NCBI RefSeq assembly: GCF_000182745.2
Contig: NC_016027.1
Coordinates: 1,665,501 to 1,729,500, forward strand
Origin: Komagataeibacter medellinensis NBRC 3288
Lineage (GTDB): Bacteria > Pseudomonadota > Alphaproteobacteria > Acetobacterales > Acetobacteraceae
Direction: 5' to 3'
Length of the DNA stretch: 64,000 bases
In this document: positions 47,146 to 56,311 of the stretch, piece by piece
Numbering within the stretch: the first letter of the stretch is position 1
Layout: the number at the start of each line of letters is the position of its first letter
Program-made: the position numbers and the translations under genes
Notes under the pieces: model-generated
Database searches by the model: none
Told to the model about the DNA's origin: nothing
What the model saw: only the letters and a program-made list of their open reading frames with translations

Positions 47146-47691
47146 TCAGCGCGCAGCATGATGGGCCGCAGTCTTAGTGGCGGCAGCCTTGGGTGCCACC
47201 GGGGCCAGCCAGTGGATGCGGGCATTGCGCAATTCGAAATTACGCTGGCCCTGCACGCCCATGTCGCCGAACGGATCGTACACCACGCCACTGACCTCGG
47301 CCCGGCACTGGGGCTGCTGGCCGGTATCGCCACAGATCTGCTGGGCACGGCGCAGGGAGGCTTCCTCCATGGTCGTGCCATCAAGGGGCACGGTACCATT
47401 CCAGTCCACCTGCCCGGGCAGGTCGGCAATACGGAAGGCAGCGCAATCCGCCCCGCCTGAATTGGCAGACGTAATGTAGCATCCTTCTATGCGTACGGCC
47501 TTGCCCACATATTGGGCCGCCTGAGTCTGGAAGGCGGCGACATCAAGGGCAGGAGCCTGCGGGGGGGCATCAGGTTGCGCCCGGCGCGCGCGCGCCATTG
47601 CAGCACTGGGAAACGGCCCCCCGGCCATGATGGCAAGTGCCGCCAGCGCACCAAGATGAAAACGTCGGCTCACGTCCTGTACTCCTTCCAT
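47146..47691 (-). CDS. Exported hypothetical protein, OB-fold-like
   Basis: 181 aa. Signal-like N-terminus (LGALAALAIMAGGPFPSAAMA), Ala/Pro linker, then a beta-rich domain (YVGKAVRIEGCYITSAN, CRAEVSGVVYDP) with four Cys. No specific family. Confidence 0.65.
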   Translation of the reverse strand: MEGVQDVSRRFHLGALAALAIMAGGPFPSAAMARARRAQPDAPPQAPALDVAAFQTQAAQYVGKAVRIEGCYITSANSGGADCAAFRIADLPGQVDWNGTVPLDGTTMEEASLRRAQQICGDTGQQPQCRAEVSGVVYDPFGDMGVQGQRNFELRNARIHWLAPVAPKAAATKTAAHHAAR

Positions 47692-47804
47692 TGGGTATCA
47701 GCCTGCGCTGACAGTCTGGAAGGAAGTTTCTGCCATACGGACGGGCCTTGTCACCACAGGGCAGCGTGCGGTCTGCCATGCACCCATGACCGGCAGGACA
47801 GTCA

Positions 47805-48416
47805 CTAGAAAGGCGAAGCCTTCTGCCCGGCCCCCTGCCCCAGATCCGCAAAATGCTGGGTCTCCGCACAGCCACGGAAACGGTCCAGAACGGGAATGCT
47901 GCCCACAAGGTTGACGCTGAGCGTAGTACGATCCCCGAATTTCACAAGCGCCATATGCGTGCCGGCCATGGCATTGAGCAAGGTGGTCAGTTCACCGGGC
48001 GCGATATTGGCCGCGAGCGTCGTGGCATCGTTTGCCTGCATGTGAAACACATGGGTATAGGCACCCACGGTCACGGTCATGTCCCCTTTCTGGCCAGTGG
48101 CCAGGGTCCAGTGGTCATCCGCGCTGCGCACCTGAAGCGAATCGGCATCGGCGCGGAACATCAGGATCTCGCTCTCGGAACCTGCGATGCACAGGTCGGT
48201 ATGCACACCGGAATCGGGTGTATGATGAATGGCAACCCAGCCCCCCGCACGTTCATCAACCAGCATCTGCGATGCACTGCGGCTGCCGCTTTCGTCACTA
48301 GGCAGCATGGCGACGGGCATCGCACTCGGCTTTTCATCATAAGACTGGGCCACAGCAACAGCCGGCACACCTGCAAACGCCAGACAACCCAGAAGCAGGT
48401 TCAGTTTCCTGTTCAC
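47805..48416 (-). CDS. Exported hypothetical protein (paralogue of 48773-49690)
   Basis: 203 aa with a clear signal peptide ending VAVAQ. C-terminal LLNAMAGTHMALVKFGDRTT followed by SVNLVGSIPVLDRFRGC aligns with MVDALKVAATGALIPFEHDP and SVRGAMAALDDLAHY of the divergent gene, so the two share a domain. Similar in style to IalB-like exported proteins. Function unknown. Confidence 0.7.
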   Translation of the reverse strand: MNRKLNLLLGCLAFAGVPAVAVAQSYDEKPSAMPVAMLPSDESGSRSASQMLVDERAGGWVAIHHTPDSGVHTDLCIAGSESEILMFRADADSLQVRSADDHWTLATGQKGDMTVTVGAYTHVFHMQANDATTLAANIAPGELTTLLNAMAGTHMALVKFGDRTTLSVNLVGSIPVLDRFRGCAETQHFADLGQGAGQKASPF

Positions 48417-48772
48417 TTTGCGACAATCCCCATTACGGCAGAGACCGACGAATCGGAGTTACAAATCATGACAATCACGGCTATATGATGGAGACATATA
48501 ATGTCACAATCATGGACACGAAAGAATATATGTCTACACCCTGCAAGCCTGACCTGATCATGATGTCCGGTCATGGTCAGTATACGACAAAGCATGTCCT
48601 GCTTGCAGCGCGATGCGTGCCACGTTGGCAGCCCGAATAATAGTAAAGAAGATTTTCATTTTCCCGCCCACGTCAGGCCGGTACCCACCCGCGGCATTGG
48701 CCCAGGGGCGCGGGCGCGTTATCATACTCACAACACACCATGTTTTTGCAGATACGGAAGGAAAAAGCCGGG
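48417..48772. other. Divergent intergenic region of the exported paralogues
   Basis: 356 bp with no credible gene. GCAAGC (48542-48547) and GCTTGC (48600-48605) are far-spaced inverted copies. It should hold both promoters. Confidence 0.35.
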
Positions 48773-49690
48773 ATGCGCCTGCTACCTGCTGCCATCCTGG
48801 CAATCGGAACCCTATGTACCTTGCCGCAGGCCCGCGCGGCCGACCCTGACTGGGTATTTGCCAATAGCGGGCCTGGAGGCCAGCCGATGGTCATGTCCCA
48901 TCAAGGGTCGCTGGATGTCATGTTCTACCGTTCAGCCAGTGGTACGATCGGCATCGCCATCCACCAGCGCCACGGGCGGTACCGCAACCCGCGCGGGGTA
49001 GAAACGGCCATGGTCATGATCGGCAGATTCACCATTGCGCTGCAGACCTTCCTTGATGGTCAGAAATGGGACACGGCAGGCGGCGATCTGAAGCCCGATA
49101 CGGTGCCCGACATGGTGGATGCCCTGAAGGTGGCGGCAACAGGCGCGCTGATCCCGTTCGAACATGACCCGGTTCCCTTCTCAGTCCGCGGAGCAATGGC
49201 CGCACTCGATGACCTGGCACACTATGCCAAGGACCATGGCGAGAGCCTGCCCCCGCCGCTACAACCCGCCCCCGCCACCCATGCGGCACCGGGCGTGGAC
49301 ATAGAAAAACTGGCCCATCACCCCTACGATACCCAACACGGTCGCAGGCTGGTGCTGCCGCTATACGATATTGCCGCCAATTGCGGACGCGCCCACATCG
49401 AAATGCAGGATACCGACGGGGAATGCATTACCGCCGAGCAGAAAAGCCAGGCGGCCCTTACCGCCCAGTGGGCACAGTATGACAGCGACCTGAAGGGGGC
49501 CTGCCTTTCACTGGTCAGCGATCCGGGGCGGCTGGAGAAATACCAGGCCCTGCTCATGTGTCTCTCACGCTATCAGGATGACCGGCGGCAATGGCAGCTC
49601 GTATCGGGATCGAGCGGCAGTGACGATATCCTGCCCGCCAAGAATGGTGGTGCGGGCCAGCCGCCTGCCACAGCCCCCACACCCCCGTAA
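48773..49690 (+). CDS. Exported hypothetical protein
   Basis: 305 aa from the ATG at 48773 (GGAAGGA upstream), signal peptide ending ARAAD. An N-terminal domain shared with 47805-48416 (to about 160) is followed by a Pro-rich linker and a second domain with four Cys (YDIAANCGRAH, GECITAEQ, GACLSL, LMCLSRYQDD), the last resembling DUF1311-type lysozyme-inhibitor-like proteins. Function unknown. Confidence 0.7.
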   Translation: MRLLPAAILAIGTLCTLPQARAADPDWVFANSGPGGQPMVMSHQGSLDVMFYRSASGTIGIAIHQRHGRYRNPRGVETAMVMIGRFTIALQTFLDGQKWDTAGGDLKPDTVPDMVDALKVAATGALIPFEHDPVPFSVRGAMAALDDLAHYAKDHGESLPPPLQPAPATHAAPGVDIEKLAHHPYDTQHGRRLVLPLYDIAANCGRAHIEMQDTDGECITAEQKSQAALTAQWAQYDSDLKGACLSLVSDPGRLEKYQALLMCLSRYQDDRRQWQLVSGSSGSDDILPAKNGGAGQPPATAPTPP

Positions 49691-49799
49691 CGCATGCGGG
49701 CGGCACGCACGGCGACCGACTGTCCACAGCAGGCTGATCTTGCATTTTTACCTGTTTCGCCAGCCATACGGTGGATGCCACACCGGGTCATCCACTTCG

Positions 49800-49829
49800 T
49801 TATCCACATGATTTACTGGCTTATCCACA
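49800..49829. other. Two direct DnaA-box-like sites
   Basis: TTATCCACA at 49800-49808 and again at 49821-49829, same orientation, 21 bp apart (two helical turns); a weaker TCATCCACT lies at 49788-49796. Located between convergent genes. Confidence 0.4.
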
Positions 49830-49839
49830 GATTGGGCTG

Positions 49840-50313
49840 TTATTCAGCGCCCTTGTGGCTGGCGCTCCAGCGGGCGCAGGCAATCTGTCGGCCATCGCGC
49901 AGGGAAGGATCTACCGTCATCTCCCCCCGCGGCACGGGGCCATCAGTTATGCGATGGCCCGTGCCCATATGCCCCGACCACGTGGCATAGGACAGGGTGC
50001 GGTACGTATCGGCCGCACAGTTGTAGACAACGGAGAACCGGACAGAGGCAAACGGCAGCCCGTGCCGGATCATATCCTCGTCAAAATCCTGGATGAACGT
50101 TGCCGATGAATGCGCGCCATGCAACTGGATGGAAGCAAGATCAATATATTCATTAACCTTGTTCTGGTATGGTGGCAGTTTGTGCAGTTCCACGCTGTCA
50201 TGCGGCGCAGGGGATGCGGGCAGATCCTGTGCCCGTGCCATCCGCGCACCGGCCATCATGCCACCACAGGCAATACCCGTGGCCAGTACCGCCACCACAA
50301 CCCTGTATCCCAT
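49840..50313 (-). CDS. Exported hypothetical protein
   Basis: 157 aa from the ATG at 50313 (GGGAG upstream); signal peptide ending ARAQ. Mature domain (NEYIDLASIQLHGAHSSATF ... SVVYNCAADTYRTLSYA ... GRQIACARW) resembles surface-adhesin E-like domains with one Cys pair. Divergent from the aldose epimerase gene. Confidence 0.65.
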   Translation of the reverse strand: MGYRVVVAVLATGIACGGMMAGARMARAQDLPASPAPHDSVELHKLPPYQNKVNEYIDLASIQLHGAHSSATFIQDFDEDMIRHGLPFASVRFSVVYNCAADTYRTLSYATWSGHMGTGHRITDGPVPRGEMTVDPSLRDGRQIACARWSASHKGAE

Positions 50314-50455
50314 TTTCTCCCTTTCATGTGTACAACACACAGGCGTACACGCCAGACCCTGCTTCATATCCCTGTTTTGCAGGATCACGCCGGTAGCGGC
50401 AAGCATAACAGCAGCCAATCGGGACCAGCCTCTTCTTGCGTTACGGGATTGCATC

Positions 50456-51652
50456 ATGCGCGCCACGCTTCCATGTAAAAGTCACCTCCTTCTGCTTGCC
50501 ACATGGCTGCTGGCAGCATTGCCCGCCACCGTGGCATGGGCCACACCCCAACCCGTAACCATAACGCGCGCGCCCTTTGGCACGCTGGCGGACGGGCAGA
50601 CAGTAGAGCAGTTCACGCTGGCTAACGGTCGGGGCATGAGCGTGCGGGTCATGACCTATGGCGCGATCATAACCGCCATTGACGTGCCTGACCGCTGGGG
50701 GCACGTAGCGGACGTGGTGCTGGGTTTTCCCACACTGGAAGGATACGTGGTGAACAACCCGCGCGGCAGCCTGTATTTTGGCGCAACTGTAGGGCGGGTG
50801 GCCAACCGCATCAGAGGTGGCAGCTTTACGCTTGATGGGCGCACCTACCATATTCCCCAGACAGAAGGGACCAACGCCCTGCACGGCGGCCGTCAGGGTT
50901 TTGACCGGCATGTCTGGAGCGTGGAGACCATCACCACCACGCCGCAGGCCGCCAGCGTGACCCTGATGCGGGTCAGTCCCGATGGCGAAGAAGGCTTTCC
51001 CGGCACCCTGACCACGCATGTCACATTTGGCCTGAACACGCGCAACGAACTGTCGCTCCATTACCGCGCCACCACCGACAGGCCCACCGTGGTCAACCTG
51101 ACCAACCACAGCTACTTCAACCTGGGGGGAGAGGGGAGCGGGTCGGTGGAAAGCGAGATCCTGCAGATCCATGCAGATACCTTTACCCCGGTAGATGCGC
51201 AGTCACTGCCACTAGGCACCATAGCGCCAGTGGCGGGCACAGCGCTCGATTTCCGCATGCCCCGGCGCATCGGCGCGGGCCTGCGCGACGGGGGGCAACA
51301 AATGCTGTTCCAGCGCGGCTACGACCATAACTGGATCGTGGGCGGCACGCCCACGCGGGCACCGATCCCTGCCGCCCACCTGTCAGACCCGGCATCGGGC
51401 CGGAACATGGACGTACTGACCACCCAGCCCGGCCTGCAGGTCTATACCGCCAATGCGCTTGATGGGCGTTACAGCGGGCCTGCGGGGCACGCCTACCGCC
51501 AGACGGACGCCGTGGCACTGGAGGCCGAACATTATCCTGACAGCCCCAACCACCCGGATTTCCCTACCATCACCCTTCGGCCAGGTGAAACCTATGACCA
51601 GACAACCATTTACCGCCTGGGCGTAGAACCGATGGGGCACGGTACTCCCTGA
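50456..51652 (+). CDS. Exported aldose 1-epimerase (galactose mutarotase)
   Basis: 398 aa from the ATG at 50456, giving a signal peptide ending ATVAWA. Interconverts alpha and beta anomers of aldohexoses. Catalytic His in VVNLTNHSYFNLGG, Glu in ALEAEHYPDSPNHPDFP, and GYDHNWIV are the family signatures. Periplasmic mutarotases fit the periplasmic sugar oxidation of acetic acid bacteria (inference). Confidence 0.9.
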   Translation: MRATLPCKSHLLLLATWLLAALPATVAWATPQPVTITRAPFGTLADGQTVEQFTLANGRGMSVRVMTYGAIITAIDVPDRWGHVADVVLGFPTLEGYVVNNPRGSLYFGATVGRVANRIRGGSFTLDGRTYHIPQTEGTNALHGGRQGFDRHVWSVETITTTPQAASVTLMRVSPDGEEGFPGTLTTHVTFGLNTRNELSLHYRATTDRPTVVNLTNHSYFNLGGEGSGSVESEILQIHADTFTPVDAQSLPLGTIAPVAGTALDFRMPRRIGAGLRDGGQQMLFQRGYDHNWIVGGTPTRAPIPAAHLSDPASGRNMDVLTTQPGLQVYTANALDGRYSGPAGHAYRQTDAVALEAEHYPDSPNHPDFPTITLRPGETYDQTTIYRLGVEPMGHGTP

Positions 51653-51732
51653 AACCATGCCGCAACCTTTGACTTGCGGCCGATCATCTTTACATATCTC
51701 ACCCTGATGTGATCACGGAACAGGAAACTCAG

Positions 51733-51906
51733 ATGAAAACATTGACCGCGCTGCTGCTGCTTGCAGGCCTTGCAGGCTGTGCAGCCAACAACCCGCCCAG
51801 CGACCCGTCACAGAGTGGCGGCGTGGGCGGCATGACCGGCTCCCCCGGGCAGGACGGACCCAATGATGGCCCCGGCGGCAGCGGCGGTCCGGGCATGGGC
51901 AACTAG
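51733..51906 (+). CDS. Small Gly-rich lipoprotein
   Basis: 57 aa from the ATG at 51733 (AGGA upstream). Lipobox LAGCAANN (Cys at about 17); mature part is Gly/Pro/Ser-rich and disordered (GGVGGMTGSPGQDGPNDGPG). No family. Confidence 0.6.
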   Translation: MKTLTALLLLAGLAGCAANNPPSDPSQSGGVGGMTGSPGQDGPNDGPGGSGGPGMGN

Positions 51907-51930
51907 CAGCCCATGCAGGCAGAGACGCGT

Positions 51931-52122
51931 TCAGTCGCGCCCGCCGCTTATGTTGATAACCCCCAGCCCAAGCAGGCCAAGACCGGCCAGCCCTTCGGCA
52001 ACCATCCATGACACCGGCCCGATACCATCCGCCGTCATGCCCCGTACCAGCACGCCAACGCTGCCGATCATGAGCAGCAGGGAGACAATGGTTGCCCATT
52101 TTACAATCTTGCTGCGGTTCAT
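51931..52122 (-). CDS. Small membrane protein
   Basis: 63 aa from the ATG at 52122 (AAGAGA upstream) with two hydrophobic helices (ATIVSLLLMIGSVGVLV and AEGLAGLGLLGLGVINI). Convergent with the lipoprotein. No family recognised. Confidence 0.6.
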   Translation of the reverse strand: MNRSKIVKWATIVSLLLMIGSVGVLVRGMTADGIGPVSWMVAEGLAGLGLLGLGVINISGGRD

Positions 52123-52478
52123 CAAATCTCTTCGCTGTCTGTCCATCGATCTGCCATGCGGGGCGATCGCGTTCCTTCTACCACCTTGGATGGGGCAGCG
52201 TCCAAACACTGCATGCGCAGCCGCAATGCATCTGCTGCACAACACATACAGCATTCATGCAAAAGTGATATGGAGGAATATTTCTTTCATGCTTGCATGA
52301 CGTTGACAGGTTTGTAAGCGGACAGATCACGCAAGGAAAACAGGCAATGCAGGCACGCATCTCACCCCACAGCCCAAAGGCTGAATGGTCAGCGCGGATG
52401 CGTTACATTGTTCAGTCCTGCACGGCCTATCCCTATGCGTTCCTGCGCCTGTGGGATGGAGACTAAGCGCTCACTCCC
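52123..52478. other. Intergenic region without a gene
   Basis: 356 bp. Contains TTGACA at 52303-52308 that could be a -35 element, but I see no convincing gene, RNA or repeat. Confidence 0.3.
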
Positions 52479-52655
52479 CTATTCATGCCGCAGGCTGGCG
52501 GCGTCGAACCATTCATCGTTGCCGCTGCCATCACCGCGTACGCGGATCTGGCCGTTCTCGATGATTTCAACGACCGTCCCCTTCATGCCCCGCAGGGCCG
52601 GTGCCACCGGCGCATCATCCTTTACCACCACAATATCGCCTGCCTTAAAATCCAT
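52479..52655 (-). CDS. Small KOW-like protein
   Basis: 58 aa from the ATG at 52655 with AGGAG upstream. FKAGDIVVVKDDAP then LRGMKGTVVEIIENGQIRV resembles a KOW/SH3-like fold; acidic C-terminus. Such small proteins occur as free-standing domains with unknown roles. Its upstream region holds the long inverted repeat at 52761-52810. Confidence 0.65.
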   Translation of the reverse strand: MDFKAGDIVVVKDDAPVAPALRGMKGTVVEIIENGQIRVRGDGSGNDEWFDAASLRHE

Positions 52656-52760
52656 GCTGTCTTCTCCTGTTTGCAGCGGTAAAGTTCCTATCCATCGGGG
52701 GCCGGGTGCCATCAGCACTGCGCCCCCCTGCCGATCATGCCAGCCATGCCGGGCATCGCA

Positions 52761-52810
52761 AACCCGCCATGCATGCGCATGACATAGCACATGCGCATGC
52801 ATGGCGGGTT
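52761..52810. repeat. Perfect 21-bp inverted repeat with 8-nt loop
   Basis: Left arm 52761-52781 (begins AACCCGCCAT, ends GCGCATG) is exactly complementary to 52790-52810 (ends ATGGCGGGTT), loop ACATAGCA. No T-run follows. Lies between two divergent small genes (52655 minus, 52871 plus), so it is in both upstream regions. Could be an operator, a strong hairpin RNA or a mobile relic. Confidence 0.85.
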
Positions 52811-52870
52811 GCATGCGGACCTGTCCATGCCGACATGAATTCCAGCAACAATTGCAAACGGGATATCAGC

Positions 52871-53032
52871 ATGTCAGCAGACCATCATCTTCCTTCCGCC
52901 ACCGAACTTGAGCGCGAACTGGCACAGGTGCGCCGCGATCATGACATTGCCGTCAAGGACCGGCCCGAACACGCGCAAGCTCTGGCACAGCGCATCAAGA
53001 AGATTGAGGCCGAACTCGCCCGCCAGAAATAA
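52871..53032 (+). CDS. Small coiled-coil protein
   Basis: 53 aa from the ATG at 52871. Charged heptad-like helix (ATELERELAQVRRDHDIAVK, IKKIEAELARQK). No family recognised. Could be a small structural or regulatory protein. Confidence 0.55.
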   Translation: MSADHHLPSATELERELAQVRRDHDIAVKDRPEHAQALAQRIKKIEAELARQK

Positions 53033-53062
53033 ACTGCCCATCATCACGGACCGGCAGGCCGC

Positions 53063-53548
53063 TCAGGCCGCTGGTCCGTGTTCAGGCATGGGAATGGGAG
53101 CCTGTGTCACGGGCGCTGGTGGCCGCACCAGCCAGTAGACGATCCCAAGCGAAAGGGTGGCCGCCGAAAGGGCCAGCAATTCCATGACATCCACCTCCTT
53201 GAGGTCGATGACGATGAACTTGCGCACCGTGGCCAGCATGCCGATCAGCAGGACCGACCGCATGCGGATCAGGCTATGAGGCTGGGCATCGGGCAGGACG
53301 AGTATGGAATGCTTGAACTCCAGCGCGATCAGTACGGTAAAGAACATGCCGAAGATGCTCTGCAGCATTTCCGGGCTGGTCGGATTCAGGCCGCTTGCCA
53401 GCAACATCCGCCCGACTGCGACCACCACATGCACCAGCGATGTGCCGGCAATGACGACGATAAGCAGGGTGAGCACCAGCATGACCACCTCCTCGAACAG
53501 ATCGAACAGGCGGGCCATCTGAAGGAAACCGGGCAGGCGTGTCATCAT
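53063..53548 (-). CDS. PsiE-family membrane protein
   Basis: 161 aa with four hydrophobic segments; LFDLFEEVVMLVLTLLIVVI and VLIALEFKHSI plus RKFIVIDLKE are PsiE signatures. PsiE is phosphate-starvation-inducible in E. coli; its biochemical role is unknown. Confidence 0.85.
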   Translation of the reverse strand: MMTRLPGFLQMARLFDLFEEVVMLVLTLLIVVIAGTSLVHVVVAVGRMLLASGLNPTSPEMLQSIFGMFFTVLIALEFKHSILVLPDAQPHSLIRMRSVLLIGMLATVRKFIVIDLKEVDVMELLALSAATLSLGIVYWLVRPPAPVTQAPIPMPEHGPAA

Positions 53549-53781
53549 CAGGCGGGGTAATGCCTTACTGGCTGGGGGTGAATGGTTGCGCCACCGACTG
53601 TACAGGAATCGCGGCAGGCATGCAAAACCGCTGCGCTGTCAAGTGCTGCGGCAGGCGGGCAGCATTGCGACAGGTGGCATGGAAACACCCGCCCTGCACC
53701 CTATGTCATAACACGCAGGCACGTAATGTGTCGCCCATGGCGCCCATCAGTGCCCATGGCATGAGCAGACAGGAAGCAATC

Positions 53782-53958
53782 ATGAGCAAAGCAGCAACAA
53801 CTGGCCCCGATGCACAGGGCAAGTACAGCCTTGAAGTGAATGTCGGTGGCCTGAGCGAGACGCTGGGCGGCTTCTCTTCCAAGATGGAAGCCGAGGATTA
53901 CGCGGTCTCCCTCCTGCGGCGGGTGCGGGAACTGGCCAAGGCCGATGGCCTGAAATAA
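53782..53958 (+). CDS. Small hypothetical protein
   Basis: 58 aa from the ATG at 53782 (AGGAAG upstream). Soluble, SLEVNVGGLSETLGGFSSKM then MEAEDYAVSLLRRVREL. No family recognised. Confidence 0.6.
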   Translation: MSKAATTGPDAQGKYSLEVNVGGLSETLGGFSSKMEAEDYAVSLLRRVRELAKADGLK

Positions 53959-54270
53959 CGCCTGCCTTTACCCTTCTCGCCAACGCGCGTGCATCCGGCA
54001 TAGCCGCTTGGCGGGAAGGGTTGTAAAGATGCGTGGGAACACTGTCGTCTTGCGGCCTTTTTTCTCTATAACAGGATGACCTGACAGGATCGGGAGATCT
54101 TCCGTTAATGGAAAAGGAACCTCTCCCCCATGAAACGACTGACCTGATCACTGTCCGATACAGATGCCTGCCAGTGGGCTTGCAGCCTGCGTGGATGACC
54201 TGCGGGGCGGCTATGGCGACACGCGGCGTTAATGGTCCGGGCTGCCCTCCTGGGGAACCGGCCCGTTCCC
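53959..54270. other. Intergenic region without a gene
   Basis: 312 bp between convergent genes. T-rich TTTTTTCTCTA at 54058-54068 may be part of a terminator for the small gene upstream. Nothing else seen. Confidence 0.3.
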
Positions 54271-54603
54271 CTATCCGTGGTGCCCCGTGCCTGACAGCAG
54301 GTTCATGACCAGCACCCCGGCCAGTATGAGCGCCATGCCGCCTATAGCGGCCAGATCGAGCTTCTGACCCAGTACCACGCGACATACCAACGTGATCAGC
54401 ACGGTCCCCACACCGGACCATATGGCATAAGCCACCCCAGTCGGGATGGTGCGCAGCGCCAGCGACAGCGCATAGAACGCCACCCCATACCCCACCACGG
54501 TCACGCAGGAAGGACCGAGCCGGGTAAAACCGTTGGAAAGGGTGAGGCAGAACGTGGCCGTCACCTCCGCCAGTATGGCAACGAGCAGGCAGGCATAAGC
54601 CAT
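54271..54603 (-). CDS. SMR-family small multidrug transporter
   Basis: 110 aa, four helices. The essential membrane Glu is in LLVAILAEVTATFCLTLSNG; YAIWSGVGTVLI is the SMR signature. Dimeric proton antiporter for cationic drugs or guanidinium. AEVTATFCL and the ATSGLT-like start favour the EmrE/QacE side over Gdx, but this is not settled. Confidence 0.9.
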   Translation of the reverse strand: MAYACLLVAILAEVTATFCLTLSNGFTRLGPSCVTVVGYGVAFYALSLALRTIPTGVAYAIWSGVGTVLITLVCRVVLGQKLDLAAIGGMALILAGVLVMNLLSGTGHHG

Positions 54604-54606
54604 CGG

Positions 54607-54843
54607 TCAGGCCTGCCGTGCCGGGGGGGGCCTGCGCGGGGGCAGGCCCGACAAGCGAGGGCGGGACACATGTGGGGGGCGGGGGGTTTCATCCCGAATC
54701 GCAACAGCATCCTGCCCGCGTGCCTGCAGTGCGCGGGCAAAGCGCTGGACATGTGTCCATTGCGCGCCCGCATACAGTTCCCGCCCGTCCAGCATCACGC
54801 GGTGTCGTCTCAATGCAGTCCTCATCCCGCTATATCTGCGCAT
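54607..54843 (-). CDS. Possible small hypothetical protein before the SMR gene
   Basis: 78 aa from an ATG at 54843, ending 3 nt before the SMR start, so it may be its operon partner. Arg-rich, Pro-rich tail. No RBS is clear and no family is recognised. Confidence 0.35.
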   Translation of the reverse strand: MRRYSGMRTALRRHRVMLDGRELYAGAQWTHVQRFARALQARGQDAVAIRDETPRPPHVSRPRLSGLPPRRPPPARQA

Positions 54844-55128
54844 GAAATGGGTATCCGCACCGCTGAGCACAACAGCAGGCAAAAATACTTTACGCCGCGC
54901 AGGAAACCTTCGCTTTTCTGAAACGATTCATGTATGAGGAAGATAGGAGGTATGAATCATGAGCAACTCTGCACGTATGATCGCTCACCTGCTGATTACG
55001 GTCAGGCTGAGTACCCGCAATCATCCTTCGCCACCGGCTTCCAGCAACAAACAGGACTAGACAGTCGCCCTGCCGCACGGCGGAAAAGGCAGGCAGACCA
55101 GCGCGGCCATGTTATGACATGGTCGGGT

Positions 55129-56181
55129 TTAGCCCAACTTGCGCGTGCGCATCAGACGACTGCCAAGATCCGCCAGTTCATCATGGTGCAGCAGGAATAC
55201 GGAATTGGAACCCGCCAGTTGCCGGGCTGAAGCGGTGTAATCCGCGTTGGAGACAACAGCCGCCACATCGGCATGATAGTGCAGGCGGGCGGCGGCAACC
55301 TGCTGTACCGCATCATTTCCCACGGCATTTCGGTACAGCTTGCACTGCACGACCAGCCGCAGCCTGCCCCGCTGGGCAATCACATCGGCCCCCTGATCCC
55401 CGCCCGGTGGCGTAATATGTGCCTCCCACCCGCATGCCCGTAAACGGTCAGCACAGTAATGCTCGTAAGCGATGGGGTCCATGTCAGGTGCATAACCCGC
55501 ATCGGAACCCGCAGGGGGCTGGCAGGCAACGCGCTCGATCCGGGCCTGTACCGCTGCCGCAAGACCCGGCCAGACGTGGTCCAGATGCCGTAACCGCAAC
55601 GCAGGACGCAGGACGGTCCTGCTGAACGCCGCCATCTCACGCTGCCATTTGCCGGTCTGTTCCACCCCATAGCTGTTCGGTTGCACAAGCTGCCTGCGCC
55701 GGATACGCAAGGCCTCGGCATGCTGGCGGATCAGCCCTGTGCACATACGCCATGCCCGCCGCCTGCGCCACCACCGCCAGCCCTGCCGCAGGATCGGCCA
55801 TAACAGCATGGCCCCGCCCCCCATTATGACCAGCCGTAACAGGCCTACAGGCAGGGATGCGCCCACCCGTGTTGCCGCACTGGCGGGAAAATACAGGGCA
55901 GCCTCTCCCCGCTGCGCGGGAAGATGGCGTAGCAGCAACACATCACCATGCTGGCCCACAAGCTGCCATGTTCCCCCCTCCGCCGCGCGCTGGCAGTGCA
56001 GGGCGGCCAGCGCGTGGTCATGTCCTATGGCTACAGACAGGTGCCGAGCGCGATGCAGGGCCTCGGGCTGAGTGCAGCCGGGCGTTGCGGGTGCCAAATG
56101 ATAAAGGGGATGTGCGGCCATGGCCGGGGTACAGCCCAGCAGCAGCCAGACCCACAGCCATGGCATAATCCCTGCACGCAT
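55129..56181 (-). CDS. Envelope-anchored Mrr-type endonuclease-domain protein
   Basis: 350 aa from the ATG at 56181 (GGGAACG upstream). A signal-like segment (MPWLWVWLLLGCTPAMAA), a ~90-residue region, then a membrane helix (about 125-145, LLRLVIMGGGAMLLWPI) and an Arg-rich stop-transfer (WRWWRRRRAWR) put the C-terminal half in the cytoplasm. The C-terminal domain has the restriction-endonuclease core: GGDQGADVIA then LVVQCKLY (D-QxK) as in Mrr. Mrr-type domains cut modified DNA; some membrane-bound members have unknown roles. No methylase is adjacent. Confidence 0.75.
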   Translation of the reverse strand: MRAGIMPWLWVWLLLGCTPAMAAHPLYHLAPATPGCTQPEALHRARHLSVAIGHDHALAALHCQRAAEGGTWQLVGQHGDVLLLRHLPAQRGEAALYFPASAATRVGASLPVGLLRLVIMGGGAMLLWPILRQGWRWWRRRRAWRMCTGLIRQHAEALRIRRRQLVQPNSYGVEQTGKWQREMAAFSRTVLRPALRLRHLDHVWPGLAAAVQARIERVACQPPAGSDAGYAPDMDPIAYEHYCADRLRACGWEAHITPPGGDQGADVIAQRGRLRLVVQCKLYRNAVGNDAVQQVAAARLHYHADVAAVVSNADYTASARQLAGSNSVFLLHHDELADLGSRLMRTRKLG

Positions 56182-56311
56182 CTTTTCGTTCCCGCTCCCT
56201 GCCATTGGTCGTGCGGCAGACCCTAAAACATGAGAACAAAATAAGAAAGTGTGCAAATAACCTGTATTTCCGGCATGGTTTTCCATCCCCTACACGGCTT
56301 ATCATGGCGAC

